Shown here: positions 41,355-49,060 of the stretch, in pieces
How positions within the stretch are numbered: the first letter of the stretch is position 1
Layout: every line of letters begins with the position of its first letter
Assembly (NCBI RefSeq): GCF_014695915.1
Contig: NZ_JACJPF010000110.1
Coordinates: forward strand, 1 to 64,000
DNA length: 64,000 nt
Origin: Trichocoleus sp. FACHB-40
GTDB lineage: Bacteria; Cyanobacteriota; Cyanobacteriia; Cyanobacteriales; FACHB-T130
Direction: 5' to 3'
Made by a program: the position numbers and the translations under genes
The notes under the pieces: generated by a model
Database searches by the model: none
Told to the model about the DNA's origin: nothing
What the model saw: the letters and a program-made list of their open reading frames with translations, nothing else

Positions 41355-42095
41355 ATGATTGACCCAAAGACTGCCGATCTACCAGACACCACCTCTAACG
41401 ACATCGCCGCCCTCCGCTTCAAGTTCGAGTCGGGTTCTCCAGCAGGGCAACTACAACTCATTCCGGAACTCATAAAAGCTGGAGAATCCGGTTTAGAGGT
41501 ACTGATGGAATTTTTACTTCAAAGCAAGTCAAACCCTGCCACTTTGGTTGCTTTCAAAGCCTACCAGACCCTTGAGAGCGCCAACTCAAAAGTCGCAGAT
41601 GAATTTCTGCAAACCCATTTCCCTAACGGGATCGTACCGCTAAACTCAGAACGCGGCATCGACTACACACCCCTGCAACAGCTGCTCAAAAAACAGGACT
41701 TTCTTTCAGCTGACCGGATCACCCTGCAAAAAATGTGTGAATTAGCAGGCGTTGATGCCGTGCAGAGAAAATGGTTGTACTTTACTGAAGTAGAAAACTT
41801 CCCCATTAAGGATTTGCAAACCATCAATAACCTGTGGTTCGTCTACTCAGAAGGGAAATTTGGCTTTGGAGTGCAGCACGAAATTTGGTTGGGTGTCGGC
41901 AAAAACTTCTTAAAATTCTGGCCGAAAATCGGCTGGAAGAACGGAAACAACTGGACTCGATACCCCAACGGGTTTACCTGGGATCTGTCCGCTCCTAAAG
42001 GTCATCTGCCTCTGTCCAATCAGCTGCGAGGTGTCCGGGTAATTGCCTCATTGCTATCTCATCCCGCCTGGTTGAATAAAAGTCCTGAATCTTGA
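41355..42095 (+). CDS. gun4: GUN4, magnesium-chelatase regulator
   Basis: The 246-residue protein has an N-terminal ARM-like helical part (residues 15-95) and a GUN4 domain (about 100-240): YTPLQQLLKKQDFLSADRITLQKM (split), FPIKDLQTINNLWFVYSEGKFGFGVQHEIW (split), WKNGNNWTRYPNGFTWDL, and GHLPLSNQLRGVR. It binds protoporphyrins and stimulates Mg chelatase in chlorophyll synthesis. The layout matches the genuine cyanobacterial Gun4, not the GUN4-tailed kinases. A 17-bp inverted repeat with HIP1 arms follows the stop. Confidence 0.95.
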   Translation: MIDPKTADLPDTTSNDIAALRFKFESGSPAGQLQLIPELIKAGESGLEVLMEFLLQSKSNPATLVAFKAYQTLESANSKVADEFLQTHFPNGIVPLNSERGIDYTPLQQLLKKQDFLSADRITLQKMCELAGVDAVQRKWLYFTEVENFPIKDLQTINNLWFVYSEGKFGFGVQHEIWLGVGKNFLKFWPKIGWKNGNNWTRYPNGFTWDLSAPKGHLPLSNQLRGVRVIASLLSHPAWLNKSPES

Positions 42096-42097
42096 GT

Positions 42098-42210
42098 GTT
42101 AAAGAGCGATCGCATTTCGTCAGCGTTAACGCTATTATGTGGTTCGCGTCAACCGATAGCAGCGCTCTCGAAGACCGACTAAGTTAGCAATGTTGCGATC
42201 GCTCTTTAAC
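42098..42210. repeat. 113-bp element with perfect 17-bp HIP1-containing inverted ends
   Basis: GTTAAAGAGCGATCGCA (42098-42114) and TGCGATCGCTCTTTAAC (42194-42210) are exact complements, with a 79-bp interior that includes GCGTTAACGC. The left arm starts 3 bp after the gun4 stop codon. It could be a MITE-like element or a large 3' hairpin. Confidence 0.8.
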
Positions 42211-42347
42211 CTAACGCATCCTACCTATCTTCATCCTTGCTTGTTCAGCTTTTTAGGCAATCTTTCCTGAACGTGTTGATTATTGGCTTGATTCGGGAAC
42301 GCTAAATATAGCTGGAAATTATTAATGATGTCATACAAGCAACGTGT

Positions 42348-43970
42348 ATGGGGGTAGGGATAGTAATGGTAGGCCCAGAAAGTAGACTTTTTTGCCGTTT
42401 GGATGGTTTGACACCACAAGTTAGAGAACAACAAAGACTCAAGGCTTTGCGAGAGTTGGGGCTACTGGAAACAGAAATAATTCCAGTTTTTGAGGAAGCT
42501 ACACAAACAGCAGCCCGCTTTTTGGAAGCGCCAATCTGCTTTTTGGGTTTAATAGCACAAGAAACCCAGTGGCTCAAGTCAGCTGTGGGTTTATCGCGAG
42601 TGGGACTGATGAACGAGCTAGCGACTTCGCGGCAAATCCCACGCAATGAAACCTTCTGCGCTTATGTAGTAGATAGTCATCAGGTATTGGCAATTTACGA
42701 TACTAATGACAAGCTTTGCCAGCCAATATTTGCTGAGAGTTTGCTGGTGCAGCACTACGGCATCCGTTCCTACTTAGGCACCCCACTGCTGACATCTGAT
42801 GGAATTTGTCTGGGTACGCTGGCAGTAATGGATTTAGTGCCTCGTAGTTTTACCAGCAAAGATATTGAATTCTTGGCACTCATGGCACGCTGGAGCCTGA
42901 GCGAATATGAGCGAAACCTTCTGCTTCTGGGAACGCGGCAAGTGGATTCGCCACAGCGTATCAGCTCCAGCAGTCAATGGTTTGCTAAATCGTCGCTACA
43001 CGCCCCACCAGACTCATACGATCACTTAGGATACAACGCCGCTACTCCCCTGAATTCGAGCGATTTGCTTTCCCTGACCCGTTCAGCCCCCAACCCATCT
43101 GCAACTACCTCTGTTAAAGCTAAACTGCTATCTCAGCTGTCCCAGGAACTGCGAACCCCACTAACTTCGGTGATGGGGATGGCGAGTGTTTTGGGTCGCG
43201 AAGTTTACGGGCCATTAACAACTAAGCAGAAGGAGTATCTGGAAATTATCCACCACAGCGGACGCCACTTAGTTTCGCTAGTGGATGAAATTTTGTCTCT
43301 GGGAGGGCTAGATGAAGGTAGCCAAAAACTCGATTTTACGTCTGTGGACATTGAAATGCTCTGTCAGCAGGCAATTAATAGCTTGGAACAGTTTGCGTCT
43401 GGGCGGCAGCAACAGATTCGTTTATCAATAGAACCTGGTAAGCGCATCTGGTTGCTGGATAAGGATAAGGTGCGGCAAATTCTCTACTACCTGATTTTTA
43501 ATTTAATTAACTCAGGCAGTGCGGGTGGTGTGGTTCGCATTCATGTCTCTCGCAAAGGCGAAAGGCTGAACATTTCTGTCTGGGTTTCTCACCCTTGGTT
43601 AGGAGATGGTCTGCCTCAGATTGAGTTTTACTCGCATTCAGAAGTTTCGACGCTCTCGGAGCGCTCAGAAGCGTCGCTGCAAGCCAGCATCACCCACACT
43701 CAGCAATCGCAATCATCTATGTCGTGCCTCCAAGCAGCTAATCCAATGCTGCTGAATGGTACTGGTACCGCTAATCCTCCCAGTCCGGAACCAGTATCTG
43801 GGCAGCAACAGAGCAATAGCAACTCTCGCGAAAATCTTGGACTTTTACTCAGCTGTCTGTTGGCGGAAATTCATGGCGGACAAATTTCTGTTCAAGGCTC
43901 TCCAGACGCAGGTTATCGCTATGTTGTCAGCTTGCCGCCAATGGAGAGTGAAGAAACATTTGACGATTGA
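42348..43970 (+). CDS. GAF-domain histidine-kinase-like protein with degenerate catalytic core
   Basis: The 540-residue protein has an N-terminal GAF domain (about residues 25-190; AICFLGLIAQ-like, WLKSAVGLS, GIRSYLGTPLLTSDGICLGTL), a low-complexity linker, and a HisKA-like helical hairpin (about 258-320) where the H-box reads SQELRTP: Gln266 replaces the phospho-accepting His. The HATPase part (about 355-540) has an interrupted N-box and a long insert, lacks DxGxG, and ends LLLSCLLAEIHGGQISVQG. It is probably a signalling scaffold or sensor without autophosphorylation. Confidence 0.85.
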   Translation: MGVGIVMVGPESRLFCRLDGLTPQVREQQRLKALRELGLLETEIIPVFEEATQTAARFLEAPICFLGLIAQETQWLKSAVGLSRVGLMNELATSRQIPRNETFCAYVVDSHQVLAIYDTNDKLCQPIFAESLLVQHYGIRSYLGTPLLTSDGICLGTLAVMDLVPRSFTSKDIEFLALMARWSLSEYERNLLLLGTRQVDSPQRISSSSQWFAKSSLHAPPDSYDHLGYNAATPLNSSDLLSLTRSAPNPSATTSVKAKLLSQLSQELRTPLTSVMGMASVLGREVYGPLTTKQKEYLEIIHHSGRHLVSLVDEILSLGGLDEGSQKLDFTSVDIEMLCQQAINSLEQFASGRQQQIRLSIEPGKRIWLLDKDKVRQILYYLIFNLINSGSAGGVVRIHVSRKGERLNISVWVSHPWLGDGLPQIEFYSHSEVSTLSERSEASLQASITHTQQSQSSMSCLQAANPMLLNGTGTANPPSPEPVSGQQQSNSNSRENLGLLLSCLLAEIHGGQISVQGSPDAGYRYVVSLPPMESEETFDD

Positions 43971-44007
43971 CTGACAATGGGCTATAGACTATGTACTTGG
44001 GAATAGG

Positions 44008-44073
44008 TAATGGCTAATTGCTAACGGCTAATGGCTAATGGCAATTAGCGCTTAAACAATTAGCAATTAGCAA
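44008..44073 (+). repeat. ATTAGC-type tandem repeat running into the ictB start
   Basis: Alternating GCTAATGGCTAATGGC and CAATTAGCAATTAGCAA tracts, the former roughly complementary to the latter, reach to 3 bp before ATG 44074. No ribosome-binding site is visible. Confidence 0.75.
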
Positions 44074-45507
44074 ATGACCAATTACATAACTCTTTGGCAA
44101 CGATTTACCATGTCCAATTTGCCGCTTTATCAGTGGCAAAGCACCAGCTATTTACATCGGTTGGTTGGTATCCTGCGATCTTGGCGGCAAAGTAGCTGGC
44201 TGATGCAGTGGGAGCAAGCGATAGGAGCTGTGTTGGTAGCTTTAGTGTTTGTTTTAGCTCCTTTCGTGTCAAATGTACTGATCGGCGTGTTAATGGCTGC
44301 TGGTGCTGGTTTTTGGGCGCTGCTGACACTCTCGGATGATCGGGGGTACGTCCAAGGCTCCCCAAAGGTGACACCTATTCACTGGCTGGTTTTGCTGTAC
44401 TGGGGTATTGCTACGATAGCAACGGCTTTGTCTCCGGAGAAGGAAGCAGCTTTTAAGGGATGGTCGAAGCTAACGCTATATTTGCTGTTTTTTGCGCTGA
44501 TGGCGCGGGTGTTGCGATCGCCTCGTCTGCGCTCAATACTTATTACCGTCTACTTGCACGTGGCGTTGATTGTCAGTGTATATGGGTTGCGGCAGTGGTT
44601 TTTTGGGGCAGAAGCTTTGGCAACTTGGACAGATCCCACGTCTCCCATGTCTCAAACTACGCGAGTTTACAGTTACCTGGGTAATCCTAATTTACTGGCA
44701 GCTTATCTGTTGCCTGCGATCGCTTTATCTTTGGCAGCTGTTTTCGTTTGGCGTGGTTGGGTTCCCAAAGCCTTAGCGTTGACGATGTTTGTGGTAAACT
44801 CTGCCTGTCTGGTTTTAACTTTTAGCCGCGGCGGTTGGATTGCCTTAATATTTTTGCTGGGCGCGTTTGGGATGATGGTGGTTTTCTGGTGGAGTATCCA
44901 GATGTCTCCTTTCTGGCGAACTTGGTCGCTACCGTTGTTATTGGGAAGTTCGGCGGTTGTAGTATTGTTGGCGTTACTATTTGTGGAACCATTACGCGAT
45001 CGCGTTTTCAGTATGTTTAGTGGTCGCAAGGATAGCAGCAATAATTTTCGGCTCAATGTCTGGAGTGCGGTGAAAGAAATGATCTGGGATTACCCGATTC
45101 TGGGTATTGGCCCTGGTAATGTTGTCTTCAATAAAATCTATCCGGTGTATCAGCTTCCTCGTTATAACGCTTTGAGTGCCTATTCTATCTTTCTGGAATT
45201 GCTTGTAGAAACTGGTTTTATCGGATTTACCAGTTTTATGTGGCTGCTAATTGTCACCTTTAACCAGGGATGGTTACAACTCACTCGGTTGCGGGAAGTA
45301 CAAAGACGCGACGGGTTTTGGCTGATGGCGGCGATTGCGGCTATGTTGGGTTTGCTGGGACACGGGTTGGTAGATACAGTCTGGTACCGACCGGAAGTTA
45401 ATACTCTCTGGTGGATGATGGTGGCGTTAATTGCTAGTTATTACATTGTCTCCCCTGCAAGCGATCGCACTTTGCCCAGGAGTTCGGGATATAGCGATCG
45501 CGTTTGA
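44074..45507 (+). CDS. ictB: IctB-family membrane protein (O-antigen ligase/Wzy_C superfamily)
   Basis: The 477-residue polytopic membrane protein has about ten to twelve spans. Hallmarks of the cyanobacterial IctB family are the N-terminal LPLYQWQSTSYLHRLVGILRSWRQSS (split), SPMSQTTRVYSYLGNPNLLAAYLLP, the Wzy_C motif LTFSRGGWIAL, and the C-terminal GHGLVDTVWYRPEVNTLWW. IctB was first linked to bicarbonate accumulation, but its superfamily suggests a glycan ligase. A start at 44110 (MSNLPLYQW) is an alternative. A strong bidirectional terminator follows. Confidence 0.93.
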   Translation: MTNYITLWQRFTMSNLPLYQWQSTSYLHRLVGILRSWRQSSWLMQWEQAIGAVLVALVFVLAPFVSNVLIGVLMAAGAGFWALLTLSDDRGYVQGSPKVTPIHWLVLLYWGIATIATALSPEKEAAFKGWSKLTLYLLFFALMARVLRSPRLRSILITVYLHVALIVSVYGLRQWFFGAEALATWTDPTSPMSQTTRVYSYLGNPNLLAAYLLPAIALSLAAVFVWRGWVPKALALTMFVVNSACLVLTFSRGGWIALIFLLGAFGMMVVFWWSIQMSPFWRTWSLPLLLGSSAVVVLLALLFVEPLRDRVFSMFSGRKDSSNNFRLNVWSAVKEMIWDYPILGIGPGNVVFNKIYPVYQLPRYNALSAYSIFLELLVETGFIGFTSFMWLLIVTFNQGWLQLTRLREVQRRDGFWLMAAIAAMLGLLGHGLVDTVWYRPEVNTLWWMMVALIASYYIVSPASDRTLPRSSGYSDRV

Positions 45508-45528
45508 TAATTTTCTCCTTCTCTTATG

Positions 45529-45573
45529 AAAAAAAAAGCAGAAAGATTTTTTCGTCTTTCTGCTTTTTTTTTT
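45529..45573. terminator. Bidirectional terminator between ictB and the WGxxGxxG gene
   Basis: GCAGAAAGA ... TCTTTCTGC (45538-45563) lies between A8 and T10 tracts. The genes on both sides converge here. Confidence 0.95.
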
Positions 45574-45586
45574 AATTTTAATCTTT

Positions 45587-45892
45587 TTACTCTCTATATC
45601 CAGTACTACCAGTGCGACTTGCTGGATCGGGGTCGCGGTATGCTGTCGGCTCATGGTTCTTGCGGCCAGCCAGCCCAGCTAAACCAGCCAGACCAAGTAA
45701 GCCCAGCCAGCCCCAATCGAAACCATCATCTTCGTTCTCAACAGCAACATCTTGGCCCGAAGTAGCGGGGTCTACAGTAGTTGTATTATCGGGATTTGTT
45801 TGAGCAGAGGCGGGCATAGTTAAGGGGAGAAGTGCCATACTCACGGTGAGAACGCCAGCTCCAACAACTTTCGACAAATTAGAACGCTTCAT
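45587..45892 (-). CDS. WGxxGxxG-type small secreted protein
   Basis: The 101-residue protein has a signal peptide (AGVLTVSMALLPLTMPASA), an acidic spacer (about 31-57), and a WGWLGLLGLAGLAGLAGRK run at about 60-78, followed by a short polar tail. This matches the small WGxxGxxG group seen in cyanobacteria, where the glycine-rich span plus basic residue resembles a sorting or anchoring signal. Function is unknown. It is monocistronic and converges with ictB. Confidence 0.85.
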   Translation of the reverse strand: MKRSNLSKVVGAGVLTVSMALLPLTMPASAQTNPDNTTTVDPATSGQDVAVENEDDGFDWGWLGLLGLAGLAGLAGRKNHEPTAYRDPDPASRTGSTGYRE

Positions 45893-46043
45893 AAGTTAAA
45901 TTAAGTAAAGTGCTTTGTGAGTTCCTAACTTATAAAGGTAGACTTCTTCCCCAAAAATAGAATCAATCTGTGGCTATAAAGTTAGCTGGTTGTTCCCTCT
46001 AACTATAGATATAGAAGATGCACTTTTTCCCCACTTTCTGAGT

Positions 46044-46511
46044 TTAGTAATTTTTCATGGCTCGTTCCATATCGCGTTTATCTTCACGTTTCTTGATGTC
46101 TTCGCGCTTATCGTGCAGCTTTTTCCCTTTGCCAAGCCCAATTGTTAGCTTCACCCAACCCCGCTTTAAATACATTTTCAAAGGAACTAAAGTTAAGCCC
46201 TGCTGTTCCACCTTGCCAATCAGTTTGCGGATTTCCTGTCGGTGCAGCAGCAGTTTGCGCGTGCGCCTGGGGTCGTGGTTGAAAAATTCGCCGATACCCT
46301 TGTACGGCGAAATGTGGACGTTTATCAGCCATACTTCACTATTGCGAATCAAAGCATAGCCATCTCGCAGATTAACCTGACCTTGGCGAATCGATTTAAC
46401 TTCTGTACCAGTTAACTCAATTCCAGCCTCATAGGTTTCCAAAATTTCATAGAGGAAACGGGCTTGTCGGTTATCGCTAATAATTTTAATACCTTCGTTC
46501 TTTTCACTCAT
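46044..46511 (-). CDS. smpB: SsrA-binding protein SmpB
   Basis: The 155-residue tmRNA partner for ribosome rescue has [20 protein letters not shown] (partly quoted), [45 protein letters not shown] (split), the [18 protein letters not shown] core, and a basic tail [13 protein letters not shown]. The size is standard. The tmRNA gene was not seen in the window. It lies between the WGxxGxxG gene and the kinase gene, all on the minus strand. Confidence 0.97.
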   Translation of the reverse strand: MSEKNEGIKIISDNRQARFLYEILETYEAGIELTGTEVKSIRQGQVNLRDGYALIRNSEVWLINVHISPYKGIGEFFNHDPRRTRKLLLHRQEIRKLIGKVEQQGLTLVPLKMYLKRGWVKLTIGLGKGKKLHDKREDIKKREDKRDMERAMKNY

Positions 46512-46676
46512 CGCAACCCAGCTGTGGAAAAACTTGTCTTAACGTAGCCTTAAAATGCAAGCGATCGCAACAACCCAGAAGAGGGAGACAGGCAAATTCT
46601 CCTGATTATCTCGGTTTTCAGTCTATAACTAGGAACGAGAATAATTTCCTCAGTCGCCAGTCCCTGCTTTGCATAA

Positions 46677-48617
46677 CTATCGGGAACGGACTTTAATAGT
46701 AACTTCTTGGAGGCGGCTACCAGGGTTAATATCTTGATACTTCTCCTTGGTGTTGCTGCTGGATGACACTTTGTTGGCTGAAGAAGACTTGGCGGTTGAT
46801 ATTGCAGCCTTTTGAGCCTCAGTCTGGATGTGCTGCTTTTTGGTGTACTCAGCAATTTTGGCTTGAGCTTGAGCGTAGGTGGGAGTGTCTTGAGGAATCT
46901 GTTGGAGATAGTTTAAGGCACCAGCAAAATTTGTTTGGGCGGCTCTTTCGTATGCTTGTTGTAACAAATATTCAGATTTAATCCGCTCTTTCTCAGTATA
47001 TTCTACCAATTTTTGTTGAATTGTTACATCTGCCGTATCTTTAGGAATTAATTTCAGATAGTTAACAGCGCTGGTAAAGTCTTTTTCTGAAGCTTTTTCA
47101 TAGGCTTTTTGAATTAATTGTTTTGCTTCTGCTTCTATTTTGGGTTGCGCTTTTTGGAGGATTGGCTCGGCTTTCTTTTCCCAAAAAGGAACATCAGGAA
47201 TCTTACGAGCGGCAACTACGACATCTAACCATCGGCTTTCCTTAAATGCTTGTTCAGCGGCTTTAAATTGAGTAGCGGCGGTATGCCAATCTTGGCTCCA
47301 CTCTTGGATAGCGGCTTGAGCTTCTGGATAGACGGTACTTTTTGAAGGAATGGACTTAGCCAGCGCGATCGCGCCTTTGAAATCTCCATTTTGATATTTT
47401 TCCTGCGCCGTTACTAAAGTTCCTGATGTTGATTCTGAGGGAAACGCTTGCAGCAAAGAATATACTCCACCCGCAATTACTAAACTATTAGCTGCAATAC
47501 CTATAGTAACTCCAGTAAGAACAGGAGAAGTAGGAATTTTTTTTACATTTGGGTTAAATAAATTTTGCCTAACAAGTGCTTCAGAGTTCTCTACGGGCGG
47601 GTTTGTTAACACTTCTTGTATACTCGCCGTTTCCCCGCCCCATACTTTCGAGAAGGGTAAGAGGCGGCGTAAACCCGCTTCCACAATTACGGCTCGGCTC
47701 AACACTTCTTGCCTACCAGCCGACATTCGGATACAGTCCGCCTCTAGGACTTCTGGCTCCGAAATCTTTACGGTTAACGGTTGCAGCGCCTGTAATGTTT
47801 CAAATGCTGATTGGTAGCGGGTGCGAAAGTGATAGCGTACCATTTTTTTTAGCACCGAAATTAACTCATTTAGAGGTGATTCATACATTGCTTCTAGCGG
47901 CAAATGATGCTCCCAAATCACCTCCCCCGTAACCGGATCTTCTGTTAGTTGGGCTGGTTCCACACCTATCAGTGCTTGGATGGCAATCATTCCCAGAGCA
48001 TAAATATCGCTATTTGGGTGGGGATGTCCTATCAGTTGCTCGGCGGGAATATACCCCAACCCACTAATAGCCAGGGTAGTGTTACTCTGGGCTTTATCTA
48101 TAGTAAAATGCTGCGATTGAACTGCGCTAAAATCTGTTAGAAATAACTTGCCATCTCCGGAGCGTCTAATGATATTGTTCGGTTTAATATCGCAATAAAT
48201 GATACCTTGAGAGTGAACAAAGTCAAGAATGCACAAGATATCTTGCAGCATCTGTACAACTTGACTTTGAGTCCACCGTTTGACACAGCCTTTGCTGATT
48301 GGCAGTTCCGCACTCAGCGGATGACCTTGAATGAATTCTTGCACTAAGAAAAATTCTTGGTTTTCTTCAAAGTAGTCTAATAGTTGGGGAATATGCTCGT
48401 TATCTTTTAGTTTCTTTAAAGTTTCGGTTTCACAGATAAACCTACGCTTTGTAATTGAAGAGAGGTTGGGGACTGGAGTGGCAAAATTGAAGTGTTTGAG
48501 AACACATCTGGGGTTGCCTGTTTGGTGAAGGTCTTCAGCAATATAGGTTTGCCCAAAAACCCCAGAGATCAGGAGCTGGACAATTTGGTAACGACTTTTT
48601 ACTATTTTGCCGATCAT
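46677..48617 (-). CDS. Membrane Ser/Thr kinase-like protein with altered catalytic motifs and helical repeats
   Basis: The 646-residue protein has a kinase-like domain at about residues 8-275: glycine loop SGVFGQTYIAED and CVLKHF Lys. The catalytic loop, however, reads YCDIKPNN in place of HRDxKxxN, and DFG is DFS (TDFSAV). One membrane span lies at about 375-397 (IGIAANSLVIAGGVYSLLQA). The C-terminal 230 residues hold repeated helical units of about 50 residues (AYEKASEKDFTSAVNYLKLIP; AYERAAQTNFAGALNYLQQIP), TPR-like. It is divergent from the related kinase gene at 49061. Confidence 0.9.
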   Translation of the reverse strand: MIGKIVKSRYQIVQLLISGVFGQTYIAEDLHQTGNPRCVLKHFNFATPVPNLSSITKRRFICETETLKKLKDNEHIPQLLDYFEENQEFFLVQEFIQGHPLSAELPISKGCVKRWTQSQVVQMLQDILCILDFVHSQGIIYCDIKPNNIIRRSGDGKLFLTDFSAVQSQHFTIDKAQSNTTLAISGLGYIPAEQLIGHPHPNSDIYALGMIAIQALIGVEPAQLTEDPVTGEVIWEHHLPLEAMYESPLNELISVLKKMVRYHFRTRYQSAFETLQALQPLTVKISEPEVLEADCIRMSAGRQEVLSRAVIVEAGLRRLLPFSKVWGGETASIQEVLTNPPVENSEALVRQNLFNPNVKKIPTSPVLTGVTIGIAANSLVIAGGVYSLLQAFPSESTSGTLVTAQEKYQNGDFKGAIALAKSIPSKSTVYPEAQAAIQEWSQDWHTAATQFKAAEQAFKESRWLDVVVAARKIPDVPFWEKKAEPILQKAQPKIEAEAKQLIQKAYEKASEKDFTSAVNYLKLIPKDTADVTIQQKLVEYTEKERIKSEYLLQQAYERAAQTNFAGALNYLQQIPQDTPTYAQAQAKIAEYTKKQHIQTEAQKAAISTAKSSSANKVSSSSNTKEKYQDINPGSRLQEVTIKVRSR

Positions 48618-49060
48618 TGGGTGGATTGCCAGCTCCTTATACAGTGGCTTTTAAACGCACATCTAGAATATATATATATTTTTTCGGGAATTTCCCTGTC
48701 TTTCCGGATCTTGTGGAAAGCGATCGCTTGCGGGTTGCATACCCAGAACCCCAGCAACAGCAAGGAAATCGCCCTAAACGCCGTACAATGCCCTCGCAAG
48801 CTGGGTTAGTATTTTTTCGGTAAGACGCGATCGCTTGCGTAAACCTTCTCTCACGTCCTCCCACTCAGCACTTTTTTCCAATAAGCTGTAACATCCAATA
48901 ATTAGGGCGGATGAAAGCGCAAAGCTTACTTGCGGTGTCTGATTAATTGTTTTCACCCGTGTAGGTGGAGTTAGGCGCGTTGTTCTGTGCCAAAATCGTT
49001 TTCAGCCGTTGCGCGATTTTTTGCAAGACCCTTCTTTAACGCCAACTGTCACGAAACTGC
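48618..49060. other. Divergent promoter region between two Ser/Thr kinase genes
   Basis: It holds an (AT)n tract at about 48668-48678 and two GCGATCGCTTGCG direct repeats near 48720 and 48827. Short open frames here have no supporting features. Promoters of both kinase genes should lie here. Confidence 0.5.

Noticed and set aside
47576-47932. 118-residue plus-strand open frame inside the minus-strand kinase gene
   Set aside because: Antisense to the kinase-repeat gene, with no signal or ribosome-binding site.
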